Positions 35,845 to 46,930 are shown, counted from the first letter of the stretch. The stretch is DNA of 64,000 nt from Platycnemis pennipes (GCA_933228895.1 OW121852.1:59996872-60060871); one strand, 5' to 3'. Notes: generated by a model from the sequence alone, not told the origin. A program made the numbers and translations.

Positions 35845-36070
35845 CATTGTAACCCTGTAATCCACCATAAGGGTGTGTGGGAGGGAAGAGGGCGGTTCTC
35901 AATCAAATATTCTTTGCCGAATAATAAACAAAAGTCTACATTTACATAATACCCTGAAAGCCACCGTAAAAGTATTTGGCAGGGGGGGTGAACTATCACC
36001 ATGCATACAGTTTAAATAAAAAATAATTGAATTACAGGAAAGCAAACTATTAGTCCGCGCATGCATTACC
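35845..36070 (+). repeat. two adjacent R1 copies
   Basis: The first (35845-35890) has ACCTACATTGTAACCCTG, CCACCATAAGGGTGTGTGGG. The second (35935-36070) has TCTACATTTACATAATACCC, GAAAGCCACCGTAAAAG and TTGGCAGGGGGGTGAAC, then CACCATGCATACAG. They lie about 90 bp apart in the same orientation. Confidence 0.65.
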
Positions 36071-37827
36071 TACAAGTAACTGAGAGTAAAAACTGAATTT
36101 GTCAGGAATTTCTTTAAATATGAAATTTTATCTATATATCTCAGAGCGTGGATGAGTTAACAATCAAATTTCCCAGAGACTACACTATTAATTTCATTTC
36201 TTGAAACTTAACTAGCAATGTAACACGGAAATTTCGCATGCAACCTTATTATCATCTTAAAATCTTAAATTAACATTATAATGGGAAGATTCTGCGACAG
36301 TCCCATAAAAATATAGCTGGTTACGTGACAAACATGCAAGTAAATAAAAAATATAAACTCATACGCTTATTTTCATGCAGGCGTACAAAAAGGCTAAAAT
36401 GTATTATACTACATATCTTCCAGGTAACTCCAATTTAATTTACGACTGTTACTTATTGTACGCGGTAGGAAAAGGGTTATCGTGGCCACGCTGAATGTCT
36501 GGTAGCAAGCACGATAGCAACTACAGATTAAGCCACTTTGTTCCTATATAAGTTACGGAAACTTCATGGAAATAAAACATATTTGGACGAAACAAAGTTT
36601 GCTTACAAATTTATAAGCAATGAATGAATAAGATCTCACCAATTCACGTATTTCTAAAAACATGTAAAAAAAAAGTATGGGTGACGGCGGTATGGAATAA
36701 TGGTTGACATTACTGCGATACATAAAATTCTTTGCCCAAGATACGTGAACATAAACCATGAAATGCAAACGAGAATATAACGGATCTTGTAAGTTACACC
36801 TTTGTATATTTCACTTCAGCGACCATACGATGGGTACAATTATCGAACGTAAATAATGGAATGTGACCGATGGGATATAATTTTCAAAACTTTAGTTAGA
36901 AGGCTGATCTGAATGAATTATTAAATTATTTTTAATTTTTAACAGAAAAGCAATTATTTTTGCCCTAAGCCAACATATGAACTTTACCACTCATATTATT
37001 CAATGGACAACTTTCAACTAATTCCCAGTTAAAGGAATAGAAAATGTAGACTTATTGATAAAAATAACTCCTCTTAAATCTTCACTCACATTTCAGTTCA
37101 TATTTACTCTGTTCTCTCCATACTCTACTATCTGACATTAAAGCGTTTACCATTGAAACTCATGTTTCCCAACAAAATGAATATTCCCGAAATATTATAC
37201 CGATCATTATTCAGGAAAAACACAACTTAAAAATATATGCAATCCATGAATTTCAAATCCAATCCTTCCTCGAAAATACTTAATCTATGAGGAAAATATT
37301 AACAATTTCTAAAAAAAACCTGAAAGGAAAGATATTCATTCGAAAACGTCCACTTTAGAATAAATATATGTGACTGTCATAATTACTTAACTTCGTGATG
37401 TGAATAATATTTCCAACAAAAAAGTCAAAATTCTGAAATGATTACCAAGCAACGTTTTCACGAGACCAAACATTGAGACATCATATTTCACAAATTTTTT
37501 GGCAGTGTACAAGGAAATCTGGAAATATGCTACGATTATCAAAGCACAATATCATGCGTCATGCAGGTACGCTAGGGAGACAAGTAATTAGAACTGTTCT
37601 GAAAATAGTCTTACTGAGAATATCATCTCGAGTACAGCTTTTTCGTAAATTTTAGGCGCGTTAATCTTGACTCCCTACGCTAATTAAGCAGGATCAATTT
37701 TGTTATCCTGCAGACTAATCCGCTCAAAACTCCTTCTTGTCGCAGTGATACTGACGAATTTTGAGATTAAATTTCATGCAACCCTACGACACATAATAAC
37801 CAGGAAAGGTATTATTTAAATTTTCAG
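36071..37827. other. no gene seen
   Basis: AT-rich and apparently featureless. Confidence 0.45.
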
Positions 37828-38290
37828 AGGAGAATGAGAGATGAGACAATCTTTGCTCTGCCTTTTGAAGAGATATTTTCGGAGAAGAATCCAGATTTAG
37901 CGCTTCCGTCACTGAGAAGGGATGGCTCGATATCAAAGATCAGAATTGAAAACATTTTTGATGAAAACTGTTTTCTTTTGCTCATGGCACACGTAATACT
38001 CAGCCCTAAATATCAAAAGAGGAAGATATAAATTAGAGCTTGTAGAGAACAACACATCATCCAGTACCCCTCTCAAAATCGGGAAAATTGTCAAGAAAGG
38101 CAAGCGGAAAGCTGCCAGAGCGAAGACGTATTCTGACTGCAGAATGGCACTACCTTTATCTAAAACTACTCAGTCTCGTGTCAAACGACCTCTTTGCCGA
38201 CAGCTTCAGGCCGTGGAGCTCAAGATATTTCAGTCAAGAAGTACGGTGTTGCCCCTAATGGATGTGGGCGTCGGGCAACTATAATTTGCG
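37828..38290 (+). other. possible coding remnant, unidentified
   Basis: After TTTAAATTTTCAG (an acceptor-like sequence ending at 37827) an open frame runs RRMRDETIFALPFEEIFSEK onwards to a TAA near 38029. A second plus-strand frame is open from about 38000 to 38282. It contains KLELVENNTSSSTPLKIGKI, then a basic stretch VKKGKRKAARAKTYSD, and VKRPLCRQLQAVELKIF. One frameshift would join the two. I do not recognise the protein; a broken gene, a transposon protein or chance are all possible. Confidence 0.25.
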
Positions 38291-38443
38291 GGCCCGGAAA
38301 AATGCAGTCATTCGAATCCTGAATTATAACATCAATTATTATGATAGAATATTATTTTATAATTTATTTGCTACAATTACGGAATCGGAAGAATAAATAT
38401 TATCGTAATGATTATTTCTTCTTGCGAATAGAGGTCCTCCAAA

Positions 38444-38560
38444 ATGTCGGACTTTGGGAAACGCGAGGAGAGGGACGGAAGCCCTGCTAGCTCGGCTCAA
38501 AGGTCGTCATTGAAGAAGTATTTTGAAAGTTTACACTTGCTGCACTTTATAGTGTAGTAG
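38444..38560 (+). CDS. candidate 38-aa ORF or first exon, unidentified
   Basis: ATG at 38444 lies in CCAAAATG, a favourable insect start context. The frame MSDFGKREERDGSPASSAQR, then SSLKKYFES, ends at 38560. It is more GC-rich than its surroundings and is charged and Ser-rich, as many coding starts are. No clear donor site or homology supports it, so it may be chance. Confidence 0.2.
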
Positions 38561-39659
38561 CAAATGATGCTAATACAGCGATTAACATGAATGAAATCTG
38601 TTAACCAGATTTACCATCCCTGGCGTTTTTGATCCCCGATGTAAAATTCAAAGGATAATTAATTATTATACATACAAGCACTGATGTGAAAAGGCTTTTA
38701 CGCATCCGAAGATCCAGTTGAGACTTAAGTGGCAGAAGTAATCGCTCCTGTAAGCATCTCCATTAGTATCCATCTGGACGCATATTATGAAAGTATAATG
38801 GAGGGTTATGGACCGATTTTCCTTCTATATATAGAGCATGGATGCACGGTGATTTTAAAACTGATAATCCAACATAATAATGAAAGATAATGGTTATTCA
38901 TAAACGCGGGTGCTTCATATACGAATGCATAATTAAATAAATATTTGAAGCAAGGGTCCTTGGTGAACGGTACATTACTTGTATTTATATTATATGTATT
39001 TCTCTTCATCGTAAGAGTTTCGTCTCATGTTTTTATGGACTGTGTTTAAATCCGGGGCATAGGAAGGTAGCGGTAGTCGTAGGAGGGAGAGTAACGATTT
39101 CTTAATACAAATTTCGAAGTACATGAAACGTACACACAGGGTCACCATTACGCTTGGGATACATGACTTATTCCTTTCTCCACAGTGCGACGTTAATTGA
39201 ACTATTTATCAAAGGGCAAAGACTGCGGAATGATAAATGAAACTTGAATGTTCCTTGATTCAACATGGCGATAACCAAGGTTTACAGCCAACTAAGTACG
39301 TGTAACCAAGAATGGATTTATTGGTATCACTTGCGTTATTTCGATGATCAATCCCGAAACAACGTGGAAAAAAGCAACAACAATGTAAGTACGAGACAGG
39401 AAGAAATAAAGCAAAGTAGTCCAACAACAGAGTGCAGTGCCTACGTTTTTTGATCCAGTTCTGAAAAGGCTCACTCCATGTCCGATCTAAAATCTGCTTT
39501 CGATGAGTGAATTAACGACGATATCAAAAGGAAAACAGCGAGTGAGGCGAGAGATAAAAATGAGGCGATTATGCAATATGCCGGGATGAAAGGATGACAA
39601 TAGTATTATCATCCTGGAATGAAAGCATCTGAAATGTTGTTACGGATGAATAATGAGAA
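38561..39659. other. no gene seen
   Basis: AT-rich; short open frames on both strands near 39265-39474 overlap each other and show nothing familiar. Confidence 0.45.
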
Positions 39660-39960
39660 TGAAAGGGATAGACCACTGAGAAACGAATAAGTTCTACGAG
39701 GAATGGGAGCAAAGGAAAGTCTGCTGGAAGCTTTTAAAAGAGGACGGGTAAACTCCTTCATCTATATCTTGAGACATGATTGTCTGACGAGGAGTGGTCG
39801 AGGGAAGAACAAGCAGAATAAAGACCAAAGGAAGACCTGGAATTAAAGACGAGGAGCAAGTACCGAAGTCTTCAAAACAGAAAATTCTATGAACATGTTA
39901 GCTGTCGGAAATATCGAAAGGAGAGCTGCGCTATCCCGATTTAAGGGTCGATAATTTCTG
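39660..39960 (+). pseudogene. decayed LINE reverse transcriptase C-terminal tail
   Basis: The frame VLRGMGAKESLLEAFKRGRV is followed by IYILRHDCLTRSGRGKN, then TKGRPGI-like and NMLAVGNIERRAAL blocks in changing frames. They correspond in order to VLRRVGEKRSLLN, IGHILRHDGLL, KGRPRV and MKRLAExRxxWRAA. Old, with several breaks. Confidence 0.5.
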
Positions 39961-40187
39961 TAGATAAAATTAATCCTTACTTAGCCGGTGAGAGGAAGAG
40001 GTGAACACACGGTAATACAGGAGGGTGGGTGGAAGCATGGTGACGTAACCATATCCCTTAACCCCTTAATTGTTCACGTTGTATATTACCATTCGCACCT
40101 TGAATCGTGCAACATAGTAAATCTTAAAAACAGGTGATTTAGAGAAGAAAAGCTCTAGCGCTAAAACCAATTTAGGGATTGTCCATA

Positions 40188-40654
40188 AATGACGTCACTC
40201 CAATACTCGCCCCAACCCATACTATTAATCGCAACTTTTTCATTAGATAATAACCCACCCTCGGGATGATGTCACTATTTTTCCAATGTGTTCATGACCT
40301 CAAACGAAAGCTGTACCTCGATTTTTGTTTTCTTCCTGACTTTACAATGCAATTTTATTGCACGTCCTGGTATTCAGCGTGGTTACATACGATAAGAAAG
40401 AGAAAATTATATTTTTTTACTTTTACAACGGCCATTGTTGTCAAACCGCGAAATTTTCAAGAGGTAGGTGCGCCGAATTTGGAAAATGAATAAGATATCC
40501 AGGGTGTTGTGAGGGATGGGATGATGTCACACCTAGTGTGCATTAAAAGCGGTCCAAAATCGCACCATTCTTTCGTGGATGACTTCAAAGGACGCCATCG
40601 CCCCAGGCCTCCCAACCCTCCTCCTAGCATAGTTAACAGGGAGTTGACGTCATT
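40188..40654. mobile_element. candidate DNA transposon remnant
   Basis: The left end has GTCCATAAATGACGTCACTC and the right end, read inward on the other strand, has CCAATGACGTCAACTCC, a short imperfect inverted repeat around GACGTCA. Between them GATGATGTCAC appears twice (40266, 40521). TTGTCCATAAATGACGTCA-type ends are common in insect MITEs as I recall. No transposase. Confidence 0.35.
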
Positions 40655-41099
40655 GGCGAATACACATCCTTTTATACTTATTTATGTTCCCACACCCTTC
40701 GTGGCTTAAAAAAATGGAAGAACCATGATTCTCCTGCAATGTTTTGAATAAGATATCAGCGGAAAGGATTTATTTAGCGAATTCCGGCATAAAGTCAAAA
40801 TTGAAATATTTTGTTCGTTTACAATTTAAGTTAAACGAAAAATCTTGTAGATTGTAGACAAAAGCGTAACGAAACAAGAACGCCCCAAACATGGAAACAT
40901 AAATAAACAGTGAAAAAGAAAGGATTATTGTCAGCAGGAGACAAGTATGTTGCTTTTAATCGTGCAAATAAATAACTAATAACAGGTAACTAATAATTTA
41001 AATTTTGAATACGTTCACATTGATAAACAACAAATTATATTTTGAATATTCACTTCCTTGTTTCATTTCAATAAATTAAGACTAAATCTTTCTTGTTTG
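40655..41099. other. no gene seen
   Basis: AT-rich spacer. Confidence 0.45.
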
Positions 41100-41415
41100 A
41101 GGTGATGGAGGAAAAGTTGAATTTGAGGTCATTTGCGCAATTTAGGAAAGGTGGGTGGTTGGGTAATGGTGGAAACATTTCAGGTAACGAGGAAAGGGAG
41201 GAGAGAAACCTGGCGTCGTCATTAGCCTGCTCTTAACGACAGCGCCAAGGCTCAACGTCCCATCCCATAGTCGGTGTACTGAACCTGGAATGCCCTCCAC
41301 AAGGCACTATTGTACGGAGCGTTTTGCCACTGAAAAATTACCAATGCAGAGAATCGAACCCGGGCCCGCGAGACGGGAGTCCGGTACTCTAGCCACCTCA
41401 CCAACTCAGGTTTAC
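41100..41415 (-). mobile_element. tRNA-derived SINE, family S4
   Basis: On the minus strand the head is GAGTTGGTGAGGTGGCTAGA (A box), then GGGCCCGGGTTCGATTCTCT (B box). The body has GTGGAGGGCATTCCAGG, TTGGCGCTGTCGTTAAGAGC, CGACGCCAGGTTTCTCTCC and AATTGCGCAAATGACCTCAA. The same order occurs at 54840-55165 and 34060-34360. Length about 310 bp. A hairpin element abuts its 5' end. Confidence 0.75.
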
Positions 41416-41432
41416 GGTTCAAGCTAAATATT

Positions 41433-41584
41433 TTTTTTCTCGGGTTTTCCTCTGCGTCAGTTGGCTTGTAGACAACAGTTTCGCTGGCTTTCCTGCCAGA
41501 ATCTTCAGGTCGAAGGTGTTGGCGATGGTTAGGCGAAACTGTTATCTACAAGCAAACTGACGCGGAGGAAAACCCGAGAAAAAA
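41433..41584. mobile_element. 152-bp hairpin, PLE terminal-repeat type (element E)
   Basis: The arms 41433-41484 and 41533-41584 are 52 bp each with about five mismatches: TTTTTTCTCGGGTTTTCCTC, GCGTCAGTT(G/T)GCTTGTAGA, AACAGTTTCGC. The 48-nt loop contains TCTTCAGG. On the minus strand the left arm and loop make a hammerhead-like core (separate entry). Confidence 0.8.
41471..41509 (-). ncRNA. hammerhead ribozyme-like core in element E
   Basis: Minus strand: CTGAAGA (41508-41502), a hairpin CTGGC-AGGAAA-GCCAG, GAAA (41482-41479), CTGTTGTC. CTGAAGA and GAAA are exact. Stem II has 5 bp. After GAAA, AC and GT flank a TGTT loop and leave GTC, the usual cleavage triplet. The strand after GTC (TACAAGC) has no partner directly before CTGAAGA, so stem I is missing or would need another copy. 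Confidence 0.5.
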
Positions 41585-41695
41585 TGCACAGATCAAACCA
41601 TCACCGCGGAAGCTTCTAACAAACTTCGTTCTAGCAATAAATGAAGTACAAAACCTTCTTAAGATGTGGTATTGTCCACAATTTAATTCAAAATT

Positions 41696-41737
41696 AGACT
41701 ACACGTGTTTCAACGCTAACGCGTCATCAACAGGTCT
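41696..41737 (-). ncRNA. hammerhead-like motif, left arm
   Basis: Minus strand: AGAC, CTGTTGA (one change from CTGANGA), TGACGC-GTTA-GCGTT hairpin, GAAA, the palindrome CACGTG, TA, GTCT. AGAC and GTCT pair as stem I. The nucleotide before stem I is A, which is permitted at the cleavage site. Stem III has no loop, so it could form only between two copies, as proposed for PLE hammerheads. Confidence 0.5.
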
Positions 41738-42098
41738 GATAGGGACAGGATTGGGGTGTGACAGTCAAATCCAATGTAGTTCAGTACCGTCAAATTCTTC
41801 TTTTTCCTCTTGAGGATCTCCTATTTCTCCAAGGTGTCCAGGCGAAGTCCCTTACGCTGGACATGGAGGATATTTAACTTGAAGTCACTATATGGGATTC
41901 CCATATAGTGACACTACTGAACTACATTGGATTTGACTGTCACTCCCCAATCCTGTCCCTATCCCACCAATAATCCTGTCCCTGCTCGGTAACCTCTACT
42001 CCCCCCACATTCCCCCTCCCCCTCCATTGCATTGTTTTACTCCCCCTCCCCCTCTGTTTTCTCTATGTATATATACGCCTCAAATTTCGTGTTTTTTC

Positions 42099-42140
42099 AG
42101 ACCTGATGATGACGCGTTAGCGTTGAAACACGTGTGGTCT
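42099..42140 (+). ncRNA. hammerhead-like motif, right arm
   Basis: Plus strand: AGAC (42099-42102), CTGATGA (42103-42109, exact), TGACGC-GTTA-GCGTT hairpin, GAAA (42125-42128), CACGTG, TG, GTCT (42137-42140). The core is exact, but the cleavage position is G, which should block cutting. Together with the left arm the ancestral consensus is a complete minimal core. Confidence 0.5.
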
Positions 42141-42200
42141 AATTTTGCATTAAATTGTGGAAAATACCACATCTTAAGAAGGTTTTGTACTTCATTTATT

Positions 42201-42844
42201 TAAGATGCTGTTCCACCAAATCTCGCCCGACACTGTTGAATTCGTTCGTTCCAACAAACTAAAGATATTGACATCGAACCACAATCTATTCTTTCAATCA
42301 ATGACCCCAAAATTCGGAAACCCTGCTACTCCGTGCGGCCTACGGCGGACACTTGAAGAATGAGGGCACCTCTTCGAGGGGAGTTGGACGATGGGAGGGG
42401 CGGGATGGCTTTCCCGCGACGACTGGAGAGCGAGGAAGGAAACGAGGGCGGCGCACGCTCTCTTCACCCCCAAGGAGGGAAGTGGAAGGGAGAGGGAGGG
42501 GGTGGGGTTGAAGGGGGCAAAACACACTCTCCTCCTCCTCCTCATTGCTTCCTCGTTTATTTTCTTCCTCCAGACGGAAACCCATTAGAGGCACTTAAAA
42601 GGGAAGGAGGCGTTCACCTCATCTCCTCGTGAGTCTACAGTGGACGCACCGCATACGTTTCGGAGGACTGTGAAATTTGGGAGCGAAAAATGGATCCCCC
42701 TTAAATAAGAGGAGGGCAAAAATAGAGGTCAGTGTTGAACACTGTACAACCGGCGCCATTCACGTCCGGTATGAGGACACAAAGGCGAGGGATCGGTATG
42801 GAAGTACACCAGAGTGACGAGTGCCTCAAATGACTAGCTTTAAT
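42201..42844. other. GC-rich block, no gene recognised
   Basis: About 42330-42660 is GC-rich with G runs and open frames on both strands. TTTTCTTCCTCCAG (acceptor-like, AG at 42572-42573) and CTCGTGAGTC (donor-like, GT at 42629) would enclose a 55-bp segment; this is speculative. A promoter or exon is possible. Confidence 0.3.
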
Positions 42845-42856
42845 GTAAATACCATT

Positions 42857-43022
42857 AAAAAGAGTCGTTTCAGGCGTTATATGGTGGAATAACATAATTA
42901 AATAAGATTGGCAATTTTCCACAAAGAAATCTTTACTTCGACCGTCCACCTGATGATGATGTATCACATTAAAACCGGTCGAAGTAAAGATTTCTTTGTG
43001 GAAAATTGCCAATCTTATTTAA
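42857..43022. mobile_element. 166-bp hairpin element B with 12-bp target-site duplication
   Basis: It is flanked by GTAAATACCATT (42845-42856) and GTAAACACCATT (43023-43034), a 12-bp direct repeat with one mismatch. A 41-nt head (GTTTCAGGCGTTATATGGTG) precedes perfect 46-bp inverted arms 42898-42943 and 42977-43022 containing GGCAATTTTCCACAAAG and ACTTCGACC. The 33-nt loop has CTGATGA (42950-42956), then a TGATGT/ACATTA hairpin, AAAA in place of GAAA, and CCGGTC. The right arm ends exactly where the duplication begins. Head, arms and size class match element A at 23834-24059. Confidence 0.85.
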
Positions 43023-43034
43023 GTAAACACCATT

Positions 43035-43899
43035 GTTTTCAACACAACGATTGGTTACCTACAGTCATTCATTATTCCCTATTTTTTCCCAGCTCAATTA
43101 TAGCTTAGCACTTCCTCATTTGTAACTTTCTTTATGGCCAACGTATTAATCCCACTGCACCCAAATATGTATGTACTTGCTTCATCAACCTAAGAGGATC
43201 AGGTTCGCGCGGTAACTACGCAATCCCATTCCGAGGGGGTGGTTTTGAAAGATTTCAAAAAAGGCTAATGAAATCTCCGGGAAAGCCAGATATTTCATTT
43301 GCACGCCGGCCCCTAATTGAGTACTGTGCCGAGAGAAATGCGAGGTCACTGCTTCGTCCGTCCGTCGGATTGTCCGTCCATCCGATGAACCTAGGACCGC
43401 TTGCGCCGCTATTATGGGCACGATAATACCAACCATGTTTCTGGTTTCTCTCCACCCTTCCTCCCCAAACCCTATGTCCCTATACCTTTCCAAGCTATCT
43501 ACCTATCGTCAACAGCGTAAATGACCTATGCTGTCGGTCGCCTCTCCCAAAGAGCTACCACACCATTGATTTACTACGCCTCCTACACAAACTTCATGCG
43601 TCTTTCTCCCCTCTTCTTCCATCCTCAAACCTTTTTTACGAATCCCTCTCTCAGTGCCGTATGCTTATTACATTATCTTCACACATTCACCTACAAAAAT
43701 CATCCAAACTATTTTCGTCATCTATATCTATCGAATGTGGTCGAATATGGCCATAGAACGATACAACACCACCCTCCATCCCCTCTCCTACCTCCCACTC
43801 TACAAAAAACATATAAAATTTAAGAAATCAAACATTGGCAGCTTAAAGACCTATGCTGTATTTCCTAGCTCCAATTTAGATAGATGCTAACGATCTGGT
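43035..43899. other. no gene recognised
   Basis: 43200-43480 is moderately GC-rich with a 102-aa minus-strand frame lacking any domain. The rest has short open frames only. Confidence 0.4.
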
Positions 43900-44017
43900 T
43901 GCATGAGACACTTTAGTTGCTTGTTTGCATGTTAGTAGTGCATGCTTGGTGATCTTCACCCCCTGCCCCACACCCTCGCGGTGGCTTGCAGGGTATCGTG
44001 TAGATGTAGATGTAGAT
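43900..44017 (-). repeat. repeat R1, inverted copy
   Basis: ATCTTCACCCCCTGCCCCAC, CGCGGTGGCTTGCAGGGTAT and GTAGATGTAGATGTAGATG are the complement of the R1 core, here with a (TAGATG)3 end. Upstream GCATGTTAGTAGTGCATGC corresponds to the CATGC block after the core in other copies. Confidence 0.75.
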
Positions 44018-46439
44018 GAATTTAAACACGGAAAATAATGAAATTATTTACAAAAGGTTTACCACGTACTCACTTTTTGCCCTCCATAAAACAAAGTCAG
44101 AATACCTATAAACTAATTATCCGCTAACAAATATCACGAATACGCTTTGACTTATATAAACAAAGGTACTCGTCTTTTCAAATGGGATGTGGAGCCAAAT
44201 TTCAAATTTAGGAGAGGAATATAAGTTGGTTGTCGTCGACGAATTTGAAGTTCAGAAGCTGATGTCAATAAAGTGATTTTTCTCCTAATGTATTTGTAGC
44301 TCATAACATATACGACCATCACCTTCTTCGCATTCAATAAAGAGGGTCTTTCACTCTAAAGAGTGAGAGGAACGTTGGAAACAAGTAGCTACAAGCAACT
44401 TATATTAAGCAAAGAAAAGGATACAACTTATGGAGCAATGAAAACCTCGTTCCTTTCATAAACAAATACCGCAGATGTCCAAAGCAGTCAGAATAGCATG
44501 ATATGTCCATTAAAGGAACGCCTCCCAGAAAAAGAGTAGGTACCATTCCTTGGGACTGCTAAGAGACGCGCGTAAAATATTCAAGTGAGTGAATATTTTA
44601 TTTTGGATCGTAGTACGGTCTTAAAAGCTAACATTGTAGGTAAAGGCGAAACTACATATTTTGTAATGTTTCTTGATAAGAATAGCAAATAAATTACAAA
44701 AATACGCCAAAAATATAGATATGTTTGTTTTGATGAGGAAATGAAAGTACACATTCCAAGAAAACACAAATTGGAATGAGTAAATATTGAGATGAATGAT
44801 ATGTATCCATTGAAGGTAAGGAGAGGTAGGAGAAGAAGAAGCACGATGACTGTTGGATAAGCAACCGGAAAGAAAGGAAGGGGCCTTTGGTTGGTAAGGG
44901 AAACGCGATATAGAAGCGATCAAGGAAAAGATAAACATTAGCTAAATAAACTTACTGAGAGCAATGTGGTACTGGGGGATGGACTTGAAAAAAAACACAT
45001 TTTTCACGAATATTCCAAAATCAATAATAAAAATGCAAAACCCTGGCATATATTAATAATTAATGCCAGGCAGGGCAAATTGCGCTCTTCTTAGCTTCCA
45101 TTGCCCTTCAAGCTATTTTAATAAGAAAAGTCATTTGAAATTAGAAATTAATTATTCAATAATTCAAGACAGTAGCTCAAGTGCTTCCTAGGTTTTCTAC
45201 CAACTTAAGGCTCACCATGATAAGCCAGAGACAATTAAAACGGCATGTACGTATACTTATTATTATATAGCACATTGATTATTGTTGACAATCGTTAACC
45301 CCATAGTTGGTTTCACAGTGAGCATCAAGGAGATTAGTGCGTCCTGGAGGAGGCATTGGTATACTAACCTATGGATGACAATGAAACCAGAATGGGGGTG
45401 CTCGGGAAGAAGTAGGTCCTACCTCCTAGGCACAAAACATCGCGGTTTATACGACCTTCTATGGAGACTGTGTCAGTGAATCCTCCTAATCCTAATCTAT
45501 TTAAGGTAGATATTAATGAATTTTATTCTCCTTGGGATAAATTTTACTACTAAAACTAGTCCTACTACTTTAGTTCTCTACTCTTATACTTCACTACAAC
45601 TAGGTACGAATTCAACCTATTTTAAATTACATAGTTGGCGCTTGTTTGCTTTTTTACGAACATTCCTCTGCTTCTCTGACGAATAATAAAAAACATTCCA
45701 TTATTCATCTACCAACTCGATTTCCAGCGTACAAAAAACAACTCCACCCGTTTGAGTATCGCGAGTGGCAACTTCACAGAATACAGTTGCGATGCCTCCA
45801 CCGGTCAAGAGTGTAGATAAGCGGGGGTTCGAGGGTGTCTGAAGCCCCCCAAACCAGAGATACTAATATAAAATAAGAATGTAACTGAATAACTAGTAAG
45901 TCTGTAAATCTTTATCACCCACGAATTCCATATTATGCGTCGGCAAGGTATTATACGATAAATTAAAGAAGATAAATAATGGTTAGCTACACGGAAAACA
46001 ATACTCTTTAACAATCCGACAGAATTCAATTGCTTATACTAAAAGATATTCTTATACTTCATTGAGGACTGAACCCCCGCAGAGAAAAAAAAATTATCTA
46101 CACCTCTGCCTCCGGTACATTCTAACCTCCTTGGTAAACATACATAACGGCCGGGTAAAAATTGCATTTATCTCCACAATCACAGAGAACAATTTCTTCG
46201 GAAGGCATCATCTCTTCTCCGAAAACCATTCAACTCCCTTCCCTTTGTCCTATATCGCGTTGACCGGGGCCCAATAGACTGGCGAAAGCTAGACCATTAC
46301 CGTTAGTACTTACTGTATAAAACCAGGGATTTCAGGTAAATACATACAACGTACCCGATCGAACATGGATAATTCAGGATCCATCCCGATTGATGACATT
46401 ATTTAGACCTGAGGATTAAGGCGATGAGTGAGGTACCTA
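44018..46439. other. no gene seen
   Basis: AT-rich. A small hairpin TAAAATATTCA-AGTGAG-TGAATATTTTA lies at 44573-44600. Open frames at 44581-44938 (-) are Phe/Ser/Leu-rich shadows of a purine-rich plus strand. Confidence 0.4.
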
Positions 46440-46930
46440 GCGATCCGTATTCGTTCTCATGAAAGGAGCGGAAGATGAAAAGAAAGTCTTATTGGGAGAG
46501 AAGAAGGGTGAAGAGTGTTTTTGCAGAAATTGGGCGTAGGAGATTCAGCGAAAAGAGAGTAAGAGGCTGTAACGGGGAGAGAGGGAAGACACAAAAAATG
46601 AAAAAATACGACTTTCGTAAAAAATAATAACACATATTTGAAAATTTGTACGCGGAGACGGGAGGTGAATAAGGTTGGATACAGTCCTGCTCAGAGAGGG
46701 AAAGGGATAAGGAGAAGGGGGTTTATATGCTTGGGATGAGTTGGAAGGGGGGTTGTTCGAGAGAAGATCTCATCGAGGGAGAAAATTGGAGAGAAGAGCC
46801 GTATGAAAGGGAGGATCAGATTGAGCGATAGAAAGAAGGGCGAGAAGGGAGAGAGCTATAAAAGGAAGGAGGGAGAAGATGTCGGGAGTGGAAGAAACGG
46901 GGTGGTGAAGATGGAGTGAGAGATGTCCCG
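46440..46930 (+). other. purine-rich tract
   Basis: For about 490 bp the plus strand is mostly A and G (GGGAGAGAAGAAGGG, GGAAGGAGGGAGAAG) with few pyrimidines. No coding frame is visible. It may be an old polypurine repeat or LINE non-coding sequence. Confidence 0.5.

Larger units (their letters stand above)
41636..42200 (-). mobile_element. truncated Penelope-like element with inverted terminal repeats
   Basis: Outer arms 41636-41739 and 42097-42200 (104 bp, about four mismatches, no gaps) face each other. Between them the minus strand reads KLNILHVQRKGLRLDTLEK, a stop, EILKRKKKN and LTVLNYIGFD, the C-terminal pattern of PLE proteins, ending at the arm. A second inverted repeat (41738-41785 with 41916-41963, one mismatch) duplicates the YIGFDCHTPILSLS part, and a third palindrome lies at 41884-41912. 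A 5'-truncated PLE copy with an inverted terminal repeat at its 5' side is a known PLE arrangement. Upstream of the right arm is TATATATACGCC, a possible promoter element. No target-site duplication was found. Confidence 0.8.
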
